Both the position numbers and the translations under genes were made by a program. 64,000 nt of DNA from Mangrovibacterium diazotrophicum (GTDB lineage: Bacteria > Bacteroidota > Bacteroidia > Bacteroidales > Prolixibacteraceae), in the NCBI RefSeq assembly GCF_003610535.1, contig NZ_RAPN01000002.1:310001-374000 (forward strand), written 5' to 3'. The notes below the pieces were generated by a model. It was not told where the DNA came from, ran no database searches, and worked only from the letters and a program-made list of their open reading frames with translations. This document shows positions 27,666 to 37,600 of this stretch, in pieces (positions within the stretch are counted from its first letter, which is position 1; each line of letters opens with the position of its first letter).

Positions 27666-30110
27666 TTACAGACTATTCAATAATTGTTCCAAACTATATT
27701 CATCCTGAATCATGACCTGGCGGGCTTTGCTTCCTTCGCTCGGGCCGACAACACCCGCTGCCTCCAGCTGATCCATAATGCGTCCGGCACGGTTGTAGCC
27801 GATCGAGAATTTGCGCTGAATCATCGAGGTTGACCCCATTTGGTTCATCACCACGATCCGGGCTGCATCGTCAAATAATTCGTCGCGGTTATTCAGGTCT
27901 GTATCCAATGCACTACCCTCTCCTTCCGCTACATATTCCGGCAACATGAAGGCCGTTGGATAACCTTGCTGAGAAGCAATGTGCTCACAAATTCGTTCTA
28001 CTTCGGGCGTATCTACAAAAGCACATTGCAGACGAGTCATGCTACTTCCCATGGCAATCAACATGTCACCTTTACCTATCAACTGGTTGGCACCCGGCGT
28101 ATCCAAAATCGTCCTCGAGTCAATCATCGATGCTACTTTAAACGCAATACGTGTCGGGAAGTTGGCTTTGATGACCCCCGTAATAATGTTGGTTGATGGA
28201 CGCTGAGTGGCAATGATCATGTGAATACCAACGGCACGCGCCAACTGAGCAATACGGGCAATTGGCAACTCGATTTCCTTACCGGCTGTCATGATCAGGT
28301 CGGCAAACTCGTCAATGATCACCACGATGTACGGCAGGAATCGGTGTCCCTTTTCCGGGTTCAGGCGCCGATCGGCGAACTTCGCGTTATATTCTTTAAT
28401 ATTACGTGCATGCGCCTTTTTCAGTAAATCGTAACGGCTGTCCATCTCAATATTGAGGGAATTCAGCGTATTTTTCACCTTCTGGATATCGGTTATGATT
28501 GGTTCCTCATCATCCGGCAGTTTAGCCAGAAAATGTTTTTCAATGGTTGAGTACAAACTCAACTCAACCTTTTTCGGGTCAATCATTACCAATTTCAACT
28601 GCGACGGGTGCTTCTTGTACAACAACGACGAAATAATGGCATTCAGACCAACCGACTTACCTTGCCCTGTAGCACCAGCCACCAGGATGTGAGGCATCTT
28701 GGCCAGGTCAATCAGGAAGGTTTCGTTGGAAATTGTTTTACCCAACACAACAGGCAACTCAGCCGTGCTTTCCTGGAATTTCTTCGACGAGACGATCGAA
28801 CGCATCGATACCACTTCCGGCTGTTGATTTGGCACTTCAATACCGATGGTACCACGTCCCGGGATGGGCGCAATAATACGAATTCCAAGTGCAGCCAAAC
28901 TCAATGCGATATCGTCTTCCAGATTTTTGATTTTTGAGATCCGAACACCCGGAGCCGGAACAATTTCGTACAAGGTAATTGTTGGCCCGATGGTCGCACG
29001 AATTTTAGTGATCTCAATTTTATAATGACGGAGCGTTTCTACAATCTTGTTCTTATTGGAAATCAGCTCCTCGTTGCTTACTTCGTTACTTCCCGACGGA
29101 TGATCGTCCAACAAATCAACGCTCGGGAATTTATAATTCGACAAATCCAACGTCGGATCGTAAGGTTCGTCGCCAAGTGCAGCCCGGTATTCCTCGTCAG
29201 TTTCTTCTTCAATTTTCTCAACTGTCATCTCCAGATCTTCTTCTTCCACCGCCGCCGGCTCACCATTCATCTGGTCTTTCACGTGAGTCTGAATATCCGA
29301 CATGTCAATCTTTTCATCAATTTCCAGATCATCATCCTCTTCAAAAACTTCACCGGTATCCGGATCAAAGTTCGTTTCAACCGTATCGTGTTCTGTAATC
29401 ACTTTCGAGATGCTGCTGTCCTGCTCCACTAACTGGCCGATTTTTACATCTTCATCACGCATCTTGGCATCAACTTTTTCTGCTTTCGGTTTACGCGCAA
29501 AACGTTGTTTCAACCAGGGTGCAAACTTTTCGGTTCCGAACAGTACAATCAGAAACAAACTACAAAGCAACAGGAAGAACGTGCCGATAAAACCAAACAT
29601 GGAACTGAACCAGTTTGCCAAAAACAAACCGTATTTACCGCCAAGGTAGATCGAACTGTTTGCACCGATTCCGGGAAGGATCAACCCCATAAAAATGGAA
29701 ATCCAGAAAAGCAGCAAAAAACTATAGAGTACTGCGCGACCATATTTTACCAATGGCCGGCCAAAAATTTGGAACGAGGTAATCACTAAGAGGTAAACAA
29801 AGAAAAAAGAAGACAAACCAAAACCACGGTTGATGATTGATTCGCTCAACCAGGCACCAGTCTTCCCTGCTTTGTTCTGCACTTTTATTTCCGAGTTCTT
29901 GATAAGCGCACGCCACGAAATATCCAATTTACTCTGATCGGCCGCACCATAAATCAAAAATGAAATAAAAGCCACTAATAAATAGATACCTAGAACAAAA
30001 AGCAGCACTCCCACCGTGTACCTGAATTTTTCGCCACTGAGGAATGTTTTTAACTTTTTGAATAGACTTGTAGTTTCCTTTTTACTTTTCGTCTTACTCT
30101 TTTTTGCCAT
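27666..30110 (-). CDS. ftsK: DNA translocase FtsK/SpoIIIE
   Basis: An 814-residue septal DNA pump that moves and sorts chromosome ends and activates XerCD recombination. Four N-terminal helices lie in about residues 28-200. A short acidic linker follows (about 220-330, rich in Glu/Asp). The motor domain contains the Walker A VAGATGQGKSVGLN, Walker B IVVIIDEFADLIM and ATQRPSTNIITG. The last 65 residues are the winged-helix gamma domain (QRKFSIGYNRAGRIMDQLE). ATG at 30110 begins AKKSKTKSKKE; the frame extends 8 codons further but without conserved residues. Confidence 0.95.
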   Translation of the reverse strand: MAKKSKTKSKKETTSLFKKLKTFLSGEKFRYTVGVLLFVLGIYLLVAFISFLIYGAADQSKLDISWRALIKNSEIKVQNKAGKTGAWLSESIINRGFGLSSFFFVYLLVITSFQIFGRPLVKYGRAVLYSFLLLFWISIFMGLILPGIGANSSIYLGGKYGLFLANWFSSMFGFIGTFFLLLCSLFLIVLFGTEKFAPWLKQRFARKPKAEKVDAKMRDEDVKIGQLVEQDSSISKVITEHDTVETNFDPDTGEVFEEDDDLEIDEKIDMSDIQTHVKDQMNGEPAAVEEEDLEMTVEKIEEETDEEYRAALGDEPYDPTLDLSNYKFPSVDLLDDHPSGSNEVSNEELISNKNKIVETLRHYKIEITKIRATIGPTITLYEIVPAPGVRISKIKNLEDDIALSLAALGIRIIAPIPGRGTIGIEVPNQQPEVVSMRSIVSSKKFQESTAELPVVLGKTISNETFLIDLAKMPHILVAGATGQGKSVGLNAIISSLLYKKHPSQLKLVMIDPKKVELSLYSTIEKHFLAKLPDDEEPIITDIQKVKNTLNSLNIEMDSRYDLLKKAHARNIKEYNAKFADRRLNPEKGHRFLPYIVVIIDEFADLIMTAGKEIELPIARIAQLARAVGIHMIIATQRPSTNIITGVIKANFPTRIAFKVASMIDSRTILDTPGANQLIGKGDMLIAMGSSMTRLQCAFVDTPEVERICEHIASQQGYPTAFMLPEYVAEGEGSALDTDLNNRDELFDDAARIVVMNQMGSTSMIQRKFSIGYNRAGRIMDQLEAAGVVGPSEGSKARQVMIQDEYSLEQLLNSL

Positions 30111-30412
30111 GAGATTTTGTAAAATTGCTTGCAAAGTTAACGAATTTTAGGTCGAATATCTTGTTCGTTTCCCCAACTAAAAAATGATTATCGCACTTGT
30201 TTTATCAACAGCACTTTATTGAAAATAAATTGTCTGCGCTATTGGATTCTTTCAAGTTCAGGCCTGCTGTCGCCGACAAAGCTATGCGATGAAGCTTCTG
30301 TAATCCAACTTATTTAAGCTCGCGACATCAAGCAAGGCCTTTCATGCTAAAGAGCAGTCGAAAACGCACCGAAACCCAAACAAAATACAGTTTTTATACC
30401 ATAATCTTTGTT
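30111..30412. other. Intergenic region between ftsK and arcC, no gene seen
   Basis: About 300 bases between divergent genes. I find no convincing ORF, tRNA, repeat or strong hairpin. It should hold the promoters of both genes; only the one for arcC was located. Confidence 0.5.
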
Positions 30413-30420
30413 TAAGTTTG
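30413..30420 (+). promoter_or_regulatory. Promoter -7 box upstream of arcC
   Basis: TAAGTTTG matches TAnnTTTG exactly, 58 bases before the arcC ATG. The upstream element is poor (a T-rich stretch at about 30390-30395, spacing 17-22). Confidence 0.45.
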
Positions 30421-30477
30421 TTAGAACAGCTGTGATTACATGAGCATGAAAGGTCTGAATAATAATACAATTCAATC

Positions 30478-31434
30478 ATGAATAAACTGGCAGTCATCGC
30501 TTTGGGTGGAAATGCTCTTCTGCGGGGAGATGAAATAGGAACCATCGAAGAACAGGAAACCAATACAACTGAAACGTTGGAAAATATCGTCTTTCTCATT
30601 AAAGAAGGCTACAACCTTGTGATTACCCATGGAAACGGCCCGCAAGTTGGCAATATATTATTGCGGAGTGATGCCGGAGAGCAACTTTATAACATTGCTC
30701 CAATGCCACTCGATGTTTGCGTGGCCGACTCACAAGGCGGCATTGGTTACATGATTGAGCGAATGCTTCGGAATGTGTTGAACCGCCACCACATCTCCAG
30801 GCAAATTATCTCGATGATCGGAATGGTTATCGTTGATCCGGCTGATCCGGCACTTCTCAATCCGACCAAACGAATCGGGAAAATTTACACAGAAGAAGAA
30901 GCCTCAGCGCTACAAAAACAAAAGGGCTGGCAATTTAAGCCCAGCGGCAAAAATAACGGAGGATGGCGCCGGGTAGTCGCTTCTCCTAAACCAATCGATA
31001 TTATTAATAAAGATGTTATTGCCGGCTTGGCCAACGACGGAAATATTGTTATTACAGCAGGCGGTGGAGGCATTCCTGTTTATTTGGACAAGAGGAATGA
31101 CCTGAGAACCATAGATGCCGTGATCGATAAAGATATGACCTCCGCCCTGCTTGCAGCCGAAATCGGAGCCGAAGAATTTTATATTCTGACGGATGTTCCT
31201 TTCATATTTAAAGACTATGGGCTTCCGACACAGGAAAAGCTCGAATTTTTAAACTATGCAGACACGGTAAAGCACCTCGAAAAAGGTACCTTTGGCGAAG
31301 GAAGCATGGCGCCGAAAATCATGGCTTGCCTACGTTTTCTGGAACGTGGCGGACAAAAAGCGATCATCACCGAAGCCAAGAAACTGGCCGATAAAACCTT
31401 CGGGTCAAAAATCACCATGGAATACGAACTTTAA
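30478..31434 (+). CDS. arcC: Carbamate kinase
   Basis: A 318-residue amino-acid-kinase-fold enzyme that transfers phosphate between carbamoyl phosphate and ADP, giving ATP, NH3 and CO2. Motifs: [10 protein letters not shown] at the N-terminus, [16 protein letters not shown], the [16 protein letters not shown] stretch, [12 protein letters not shown], and [24 protein letters not shown]. It lies 14 bases before the ornithine carbamoyltransferase gene. The pair can gain ATP from citrulline or carbamoyl compounds. No arginine deiminase is in the window. Confidence 0.96.
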   Translation: MNKLAVIALGGNALLRGDEIGTIEEQETNTTETLENIVFLIKEGYNLVITHGNGPQVGNILLRSDAGEQLYNIAPMPLDVCVADSQGGIGYMIERMLRNVLNRHHISRQIISMIGMVIVDPADPALLNPTKRIGKIYTEEEASALQKQKGWQFKPSGKNNGGWRRVVASPKPIDIINKDVIAGLANDGNIVITAGGGGIPVYLDKRNDLRTIDAVIDKDMTSALLAAEIGAEEFYILTDVPFIFKDYGLPTQEKLEFLNYADTVKHLEKGTFGEGSMAPKIMACLRFLERGGQKAIITEAKKLADKTFGSKITMEYEL

Positions 31435-31448
31435 AGCAAACGAAACAA

Positions 31449-32453
31449 ATGACAATCAATCTCAAAAACAGACACTTTTTAACCCTACTCGATTTTACGC
31501 CACAGGAAATCACTTTTCTTTTGCAGCTTGCAAGCAAACTAAAAGGACAAAAACAAAACGGGATTGAGCAGCAGGCGTTGAAAGGTAAAAATATTGCCTT
31601 GATATTCGAGAAAACATCAACCCGAACCCGATGCGCTTTCGAAGTGGCAGCCTATGACCAGGGGGCCAATGTAACTTACCTCGGACCAACCGGAAGCCAA
31701 ATCGGTCATAAAGAATCAATAAAAGACACCGCCCGCGTTCTCGGAAGAATGCACGACGGAATAGAATATCGCGGATACGGACAGAAAATTGTAGAGGAAC
31801 TAGCTCAATACGCCGGAGTTCCAGTTTGGAATGGCTTGACCAACGAATTTCACCCAACGCAGGTATTGGCCGACTTACTGACAATGCAAGAACATTCCGA
31901 CAAAGATTTCACAGAAATGAAACTCTGTTATTTGGGCGACGCTCGCTATAACATGGGCAATTCACTGATGGTCGGCTCTGCTAAAATGGGCATCGATTTC
32001 CGGATTGCGGCTCCTCAAAGTTGCCAACCAAACCCGGAATTGGTAAAAACCTGCTATGAAATAGCCGCTCACACCGGCGCAAAAATTACCATCACTGAAA
32101 ATATTGAAGAAGCGGTTGCCGGTTGCGATTTTCTCTACACAGATGTTTGGGTATCCATGGGTGAACCGGAGAGCGTTTGGGCTGAACGCATCAAATTGTT
32201 GAAACCCTACCAGGTCAACAAACAGGTAATGAAGCTCACCGGCAATCCGAACGTCAAATTCCTGCACTGCTTACCGGCATTCCACAATCGCGAAACCAAA
32301 ATTGGAGAGGAAATTTTCGAGAAATATGGTCTCTCTGCATTAGAGGTAACTGAAGAGGTTTTCGAAAGTGAAGCTTCCATTGTTTTCGACGAAGCGGAAA
32401 ACCGCATGCATACCATCAAAGCGGTCATGGTTGCTACCTTATCTGAAGAATAA
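31449..32453 (+). CDS. Ornithine carbamoyltransferase
   Basis: A 334-residue transcarbamylase. The carbamoyl-phosphate loop is [20 protein letters not shown], and the ornithine-binding signature [11 protein letters not shown] is near residue 275. [12 protein letters not shown] is the conserved SMG loop and [12 protein letters not shown] is also present. Length and the close partnership with carbamate kinase favour the catabolic form (arcB), which splits citrulline, over the biosynthetic argF; sequence alone does not decide. Confidence 0.95.
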   Translation: MTINLKNRHFLTLLDFTPQEITFLLQLASKLKGQKQNGIEQQALKGKNIALIFEKTSTRTRCAFEVAAYDQGANVTYLGPTGSQIGHKESIKDTARVLGRMHDGIEYRGYGQKIVEELAQYAGVPVWNGLTNEFHPTQVLADLLTMQEHSDKDFTEMKLCYLGDARYNMGNSLMVGSAKMGIDFRIAAPQSCQPNPELVKTCYEIAAHTGAKITITENIEEAVAGCDFLYTDVWVSMGEPESVWAERIKLLKPYQVNKQVMKLTGNPNVKFLHCLPAFHNRETKIGEEIFEKYGLSALEVTEEVFESEASIVFDEAENRMHTIKAVMVATLSEE

Positions 32454-32576
32454 CGCAAATCGCAATACAAAGAAAAAATTGGAACATTTCTGTCCAATAG
32501 TCCACTTGGCGAACAAAATTAGACTTGAATTCAGCAATGAATCTGTCTTTTGGAAACCACGGGAGGAAAAATCGTC

Positions 32577-32584
32577 TATATTTG
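32577..32584 (+). promoter_or_regulatory. Promoter -7 box upstream of fabD
   Basis: TATATTTG fits TAnnTTTG; a TTTG lies 24 bases upstream (32549-32552), longer than the usual spacer. The fabD ATG is 28 bases downstream. Confidence 0.45.
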
Positions 32585-32612
32585 TGCGCGAAAATTTTTT
32601 AAATATTTCATT

Positions 32613-33503
32613 ATGAAAGCATTTGTATTCCCCGGTCAGGGAGCGCAATTCCCGGGAATGGGAAAAGACCTGTACGAGAACTCTCCTCTGGCCAAAGAAT
32701 TATTTGATAAAGCCAACGAAATTCTTGGTTTCAACATTACTGAAATCATGTTCGAAGGAACAGTTGACGATTTGAAACAAACCAAAGTTACCCAACCTGC
32801 GATCTTCCTGCACTCGGTTATTTTGGCGAAAACGCAGAAAGAATTCAGCCCTGAAATGGTTGCCGGTCACTCATTGGGTGAATTCTCAGCTTTGGTTGCC
32901 AACGGTGCCCTGACTTTCGAAGATGGGTTGAAACTGGTTTCGCAACGTGCACAAGCCATGCAAAAAGCTTGCGAAATGCAACCGTCAACAATGGCTGCAA
33001 TCGTTGGTTTGGACGACGCAACTGTTGAAGAAGCTTGTGCTTCAATCGACGAAGTTGTTGTTGCTGCCAACTACAACTGCCCGGGACAGCTGGTTATTTC
33101 CGGTTCAATCGAAGGTATCGACAAAGCCTGCGAAGTTTTGACTGAAAAAGGTGCAAAACGTGCATTGAAATTGGTTGTTGGTGGTGCATTCCACTCTCCA
33201 TTGATGGAACCTGCCCGCGAAGAATTGGCTGCTGCTATTGAAGCAACAACAATCAGCACTCCGATTTGCCCGGTATACCAAAACGTAAACGCTCAGCCTG
33301 TTTCTGATCCTGCCGTGATTAAAGAAAACCTGATAGCGCAGTTGACTGCTCCGGTAAAATGGACGCAGACGGTTGAAAACATGCTGAAAGATGGCGCTAC
33401 TTCATTCACTGAAATTGGCCCTGGTAAAGTATTACAAGGTCTGATTAAAAAGGTTGACCGCCAAGCTGAAACTGCCGGTATCGACAGCTACGTTTCTGAA
33501 TAA
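32613..33503 (+). CDS. fabD: Malonyl-CoA:ACP transacylase
   Basis: A 296-residue enzyme that loads malonate onto acyl carrier protein for fatty acid synthesis. Motifs: VFPGQGAQFPGMGKDL at the N-terminus; the nucleophile elbow GHSLGEFSALVANGAL (Ser at about 88); the QRAQAMQKA segment with its Arg; and VVGGAFHSPLMEPA with the catalytic His. The ATG at 32613 is preferred: it starts the conserved region, and the promoter box lies upstream of it but inside the longer frame. Confidence 0.95.
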   Translation: MKAFVFPGQGAQFPGMGKDLYENSPLAKELFDKANEILGFNITEIMFEGTVDDLKQTKVTQPAIFLHSVILAKTQKEFSPEMVAGHSLGEFSALVANGALTFEDGLKLVSQRAQAMQKACEMQPSTMAAIVGLDDATVEEACASIDEVVVAANYNCPGQLVISGSIEGIDKACEVLTEKGAKRALKLVVGGAFHSPLMEPAREELAAAIEATTISTPICPVYQNVNAQPVSDPAVIKENLIAQLTAPVKWTQTVENMLKDGATSFTEIGPGKVLQGLIKKVDRQAETAGIDSYVSE

Positions 33504-33526
33504 GTTCAACTTTTCACAAAACATAG

Positions 33527-33561
33527 AAAAAGGAATTGCACCAGTTGCAGTTCCTTTTTTT
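33527..33561 (+). terminator. Rho-independent terminator after fabD
   Basis: Stem AAAAAGGAA / TTCCTTTTT extended by an inner TGCA / TGCA pair, followed by seven T. Confidence 0.88.
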
Positions 33562-33581
33562 GCTTCCAAGAGGTGCGTTTC

Positions 33582-33654
33582 TGTCATTCCGAATCTGTTT
33601 CTGCATCTTTTCACCACAACGTGGACAAGATGCTGGAACAAGTTCAGCACGACA
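33582..33654. repeat. Long imperfect inverted repeat, REP/MITE-like
   Basis: Arms at 33582-33609 and 33627-33654 (28 bases each) are imperfectly complementary, best at the inner ends (GCATCTT / AAGATGC perfect). The loop holds a further CCAC-AAC-GTGG hairpin. The wording of the arms (TGTCATTCCGAATC ... GTTCAGCACGACA) is that of short palindromic units scattered in intergenic DNA of many genomes. It sits between the convergent fabD and YciI genes. One copy only is present here, so repeat status is unproven. Confidence 0.55.
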
Positions 33655-33670
33655 ACAACTATTACTAGCC

Positions 33671-33949
33671 CTACCCTAACAACTCAGGTGAAACCCTACT
33701 CAACTCAAACTCGGTGATTTCAAAATTGGCCAATTTAAACTCCATAAAAGGATCCTCCCCCAGCAAACCCATTAGCTGTTCTCTGTTTTCAACTCTAGCC
33801 AATAGTACTCCACCAGTCCGTGGGATCTTTCTTCCGGTTAAAAGAAACACACCCGATTCGACATATTTTGTCACAAACGATATATGATCCCCCAAATGCG
33901 GTTCGATCTCTTCAAAAGGTACTTTGTATTCCAGCGATATTAAAAACAT
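33671..33949 (-). CDS. YciI-like protein
   Basis: A 92-residue dimeric alpha-beta-barrel protein. It has the conserved His in HLGDHISFVTKYVESGVFLLTGR, the family's putative active site, and the later DPFMEFKLANFEITEF strand. YciI proteins resemble muconolactone isomerase, and few have a known reaction. It is a single gene, convergent to fabD. Assignment to family is good, function unknown. Confidence 0.8.
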   Translation of the reverse strand: MFLISLEYKVPFEEIEPHLGDHISFVTKYVESGVFLLTGRKIPRTGGVLLARVENREQLMGLLGEDPFMEFKLANFEITEFELSRVSPELLG

Positions 33950-34416
33950 AATTCTCTCGTTTTTATTTTCAAATATAAGCTCTAAAAATCGACGAGAGCT
34001 TATTTAATCAATATTTCGACAAGTGGCTTTTCCAGTGCAATCGATGGCAAGTCCTCACATTCAAAACTGAATCAAACCATATTTTAAGTTAACAATTAGA
34101 TAACAAAGCAAGCGACAATGCTCAATTACCTACTAAACAGATATTTATAACCAAAAAATGCTTTTCAACTACATCCAAATGGATTGCCTGTCATTTTTTA
34201 CTTTACAATAAATCATTATTTAAATTCTATGGTTCCGTAACTTTGCCTATCATTTGTTCTAGACAGTTTATCTAAACAGTAATTATAAAACGAACATCAT
34301 AAGTTTAAAATTCAGTTCGTAGAGCCAAATGCAGCGATTACACCCCAAAATCTGCACGTTCATCAAATAAATACAGAGAACATTCATGTATTTAACTTGA
34401 TTCAGATTTAATCAAC
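33950..34416. other. AT-rich intergenic region, no gene seen
   Basis: About 470 bases between divergent genes without a plausible ORF, tRNA or strong hairpin. An exact -7-like TAACTTTG lies at 34238-34245 but without a matching upstream box; it could be a second promoter for the downstream transferase. Confidence 0.45.
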
Positions 34417-34424
34417 TATTTTTG
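34417..34424 (+). promoter_or_regulatory. Promoter -7 box upstream of the WecA-type gene
   Basis: TATTTTTG, 24 bases before the ATG; a TTTA at 34391-34394 is 22 bases upstream. Confidence 0.45.
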
Positions 34425-34447
34425 AACAAAAAACTATCAACCCGGAT

Positions 34448-35614
34448 ATGAGTATCACTATTCTTCTAAACCTCCTTACAAGTTTTGCCTTGGCCTATTT
34501 TGCCATTCCATCAATTGTAAAAATTTCACATGCGAAGCATCTTTTTGATGTTCCGGATCACCGGAAACTGAATAAAGTGGTAGTTCCAACTTTAGGTGGA
34601 GTCGGCATATTTTTGGGCTTGGTACTGAGCTCCCTGATTTTTATGCAGGGTGATGCAGGTTTCGGATTCCGCTACCTGTTTGCTGCACTCATCATGATGT
34701 TCTTCGTTGGGATCAAAGACGATATTCTGATTTTATCAGCTAAGAAAAAACTAGCTATTCAAATTATAGCTGCCTTGTTGTTAGTAGTTTTAGGAAACTA
34801 CAAACTAACAAACTTCTATGGTTTAGGTGGATTTACACAAGTAAGTGACTGGATTAGTATTCCTGTTTCAGTTCTGTTTATCCTCTTCATCATGAATGCA
34901 GTCAACCTGATTGATGGAATTGATGGCTTGGCTGCCGGTATCTCCCTGATGGTCTCCTTTTGCTTTGGCATCTGGTTCTATTTCACCGGGCATGCGGATT
35001 ACGGAACAGCCTGCTTCGCATTAAGTGGCGCATTACTGGCTTTTCTCCGGTTCAACCTTTGGGGCGGACATAACAAGGTTTTCATGGGCGACACCGGCTC
35101 TTTAATTCTGGGGACCTTCTTAGCCACCATTGCAATCAAATTCAATGAACTGAATTACATTACATACAACGATTTCTACATCAACCAGTCTCCAATTTTT
35201 ATTTTGGGATTGTTTATTGTACCGATTACCGATACGTTGAGAGTGTTTACAATCCGCGTAATGAACGGCAAGTCTCCATTTGCACCGGATATGAACCACT
35301 TACATCACTTGTTGATTAAATCAGGGTTAACCCACATTCAGGCAAGTGGATTCCTGGCTACATACACTGCTATGTTTACGCTATTGGCTCTAAGTATCCA
35401 AAAATACACTTCAATAACCGTTGGTTTCTCCATGCTATTGGCGTTCAGTTTTGCTTGCGTCGGCGCGATCTATTTCCGCAAAAAACGCATCGAAGAACGC
35501 ATTGCGATCGAAGAAGCATCAATGCATTCCAAAACGATCAATTTCAATTTCTGGGGAGGTGCCAAAGAAGTACCTCAAGCCATTAAAATCAAGAGAAGCG
35601 GTACAACCAGATAA
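34448..35614 (+). CDS. Undecaprenyl-phosphate sugar-1-phosphate transferase (WecA/MraY family)
   Basis: A 388-residue polytopic membrane enzyme (about 10-11 helices) that joins a UDP-sugar phosphate to undecaprenyl phosphate, the first step of surface polysaccharide or O-antigen synthesis. Motifs: KLNKVVVPTLGGVGIF; the DD pair in VGIKDDIL; NAVNLIDGIDGLAAG; GDTGSLILGTFLA; and the cytosolic PDMNHLHHLLI. Absence of the murein cluster and the HLHH form favour WecA-like over MraY. It stands alone with its own promoter. Confidence 0.92.
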   Translation: MSITILLNLLTSFALAYFAIPSIVKISHAKHLFDVPDHRKLNKVVVPTLGGVGIFLGLVLSSLIFMQGDAGFGFRYLFAALIMMFFVGIKDDILILSAKKKLAIQIIAALLLVVLGNYKLTNFYGLGGFTQVSDWISIPVSVLFILFIMNAVNLIDGIDGLAAGISLMVSFCFGIWFYFTGHADYGTACFALSGALLAFLRFNLWGGHNKVFMGDTGSLILGTFLATIAIKFNELNYITYNDFYINQSPIFILGLFIVPITDTLRVFTIRVMNGKSPFAPDMNHLHHLLIKSGLTHIQASGFLATYTAMFTLLALSIQKYTSITVGFSMLLAFSFACVGAIYFRKKRIEERIAIEEASMHSKTINFNFWGGAKEVPQAIKIKRSGTTR

Positions 35615-35797
35615 TTCGTCTAATCAATTATCTTTTAGCCTTGTAAGAAGAGATCGATAGTCGTTAGATTTTCGATCTAAAATTGAGACCAGAGGAACCT
35701 CTGTCTGGAGATTGCGAGAAAGATTTCAAACGGTTTAAATTAACTTTAAATTGAAATTTAGAGCTTTCCGGGCCTATTAAATCCCATCTTTTTAGGT

Positions 35798-35805
35798 TAT
35801 TTTTG
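35798..35805 (+). promoter_or_regulatory. Promoter -7 box upstream of the PPi-phosphofructokinase gene
   Basis: TATTTTTG, 48 bases before the ATG. No good upstream TTTG at the right spacing. Confidence 0.35.
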
Positions 35806-35852
35806 GGGAGAATTTTTCAGAAAAAAGTAAATCTTTCCAAAAAATTAAAAAG

Positions 35853-37511
35853 ATGACCATTAGTGCATTACAACAAGCCAGGGCTCAATACCAGCCTAAA
35901 CTACCTAAATCTTTAAAAGGCGCTGTAAAAATCGTTGAAGGTGCCGCAACTGAATCTGTTGCCGATCAGGCAGAAATCAAAGAATTATTCCCAAATACTT
36001 ATGGCATGCCGTTGTTGACTTTCGAGGCAACTGACGCTGCTACCAGTGTAGATCCTGTTAATGTTGGTGTCATCCTTTCCGGTGGTCAAGCTCCGGGTGG
36101 ACACAACGTAATCTCAGGTATCTTCGATGGTATCAAAAAATTAAATGCTGACAGCAAACTGTATGGTTTCCTTGGTGGACCAGGCGGATTGGTTGATCAC
36201 AAATACATGGAAATCACGGCCGATTACCTGGAAGGCTATCGCAATACCGGTGGTTTCGACATTATCGGTTCAGGCCGTACAAAACTGGAAGAAGAAGCTC
36301 AATTCGACAAAGGTTTGGAAATCCTGAAAGCGTTAAACATTAAAGCTTTGGTTATCATCGGTGGAGACGACAGTAACACTAATGCTTGTGTATTGGCTGA
36401 ATACTATGCAGCTAAAAACGCAGGTGTACAAGTGGTAGGTTGTCCTAAAACAATCGACGGTGACTTGAAAAACGAAATGATTGAAACTTCATTCGGTTTC
36501 GATACTGCTGTTAAAGTTTACTCTGAGTTGATTGGTAACATCCAACGCGATGCGAACTCAGCAAAAAAATACTGGCACTTTATCAAATTGATGGGACGTT
36601 CAGCGTCGCACATCGGTTTGGAAGCTGGTTTGCAAACTCAACCAAACATCACCTTGATTTCGGAAGAAGTTGCTGAGAAAAAGCAGACTTTAGGTGAAAT
36701 CGTTGACTACATGGCTGGCATCATCGCTAAACGTGCTGCAAACGGTGAAAACTTCGGTGTTGCATTGATTCCTGAAGGCTTGGTTGAATTCGTTCCTGAA
36801 ATGAAAGCATTGATTGCTGAATTGAACGACTTGTTGGCCGAAGGTTCTGAATCAGAAGCTAAATTCAAATCATACACTGACAAAGCTGAAGGTCGTGCTT
36901 TTGTATCAAGCATTCTTTCTGCTGATTCATCAAAATTATACAACTCACTACCTTCATTGATCGCTGACCAGTTGACTTTGGATCGTGACCCACACGGTAA
37001 CGTACAAGTATCACTGATCGAAACTGAAAAATTGTTGGGTGAGATGGTGAAAACCCGTTTGGCTGAACTAAAAGCTGAAGGTAAATACGTTGGTAAATTC
37101 GGTACTCAGTTCCACTTCTTCGGTTACGAAGGACGTTGTGCTGCTCCATCGAACTTCGATGCTGACTATTGCTACTCACTGGGTTACACCGCATCTGTAT
37201 TGATCGGATCAGGTAAAACAGGTTACATGTCAAGCGTTCGTAACACAACAGCTCCTGCTGACGAGTGGATCGCTGGTGGTGTTCCTGTTACCATGATGAT
37301 GAACATGGAAAAACGTCACGGACACATGAAACCAGTTATCCAAAAAGCATTGGTTGAATTGGATGGTGCTCCATTCAAATACCTGGCTGCAAACCGCGAA
37401 AAATGGGCTGTTGAAACCAGCTACCTGTACCCTGGACCAATCCAGTACTGGGGACCAAGCGAAGTTTGCGACCGTACAACTGTTACCTTGCAATTGGAAC
37501 AAACGAAATAA
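35853..37511 (+). CDS. pfp: Pyrophosphate--fructose-6-phosphate 1-phosphotransferase
   Basis: A 552-residue phosphofructokinase of the long PPi-dependent group. The donor loop [19 protein letters not shown] has Asp where ATP enzymes have Gly, and [24 protein letters not shown] carries the PKTIDGD catalytic loop with Lys, the usual PPi signature. Substrate motif [11 protein letters not shown] follows. PPi replaces ATP, and the reaction is reversible, so it serves both glycolysis and gluconeogenesis. It makes an energy-saving set with pckA, pyk and the Na+-pumping decarboxylase in this window. Confidence 0.95.
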   Translation: MTISALQQARAQYQPKLPKSLKGAVKIVEGAATESVADQAEIKELFPNTYGMPLLTFEATDAATSVDPVNVGVILSGGQAPGGHNVISGIFDGIKKLNADSKLYGFLGGPGGLVDHKYMEITADYLEGYRNTGGFDIIGSGRTKLEEEAQFDKGLEILKALNIKALVIIGGDDSNTNACVLAEYYAAKNAGVQVVGCPKTIDGDLKNEMIETSFGFDTAVKVYSELIGNIQRDANSAKKYWHFIKLMGRSASHIGLEAGLQTQPNITLISEEVAEKKQTLGEIVDYMAGIIAKRAANGENFGVALIPEGLVEFVPEMKALIAELNDLLAEGSESEAKFKSYTDKAEGRAFVSSILSADSSKLYNSLPSLIADQLTLDRDPHGNVQVSLIETEKLLGEMVKTRLAELKAEGKYVGKFGTQFHFFGYEGRCAAPSNFDADYCYSLGYTASVLIGSGKTGYMSSVRNTTAPADEWIAGGVPVTMMMNMEKRHGHMKPVIQKALVELDGAPFKYLAANREKWAVETSYLYPGPIQYWGPSEVCDRTTVTLQLEQTK

Positions 37512-37533
37512 TTCGGACTTCCGCTATAAAATC

Positions 37534-37560
37534 AAAGCCTCCCAATTGGGAGGCTTTTTT
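37534..37560 (+). terminator. Rho-independent terminator after pfp
   Basis: Palindromic stem AAAGCCTCCC / GGGAGGCTTT with loop AATT and a six-T tail; a weaker T-rich tail on the other strand may serve the convergent gene. Confidence 0.92.
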
Positions 37561-37600
37561 ATGCTCTAATATTTGCGATAACACGAGTGAATCAATCGTT

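Noticed and set aside
34238-34245. TAACTTTG as a promoter
   Set aside because: Exact -7 match but no TTTG at proper spacing, and a closer box (34417) precedes the gene.
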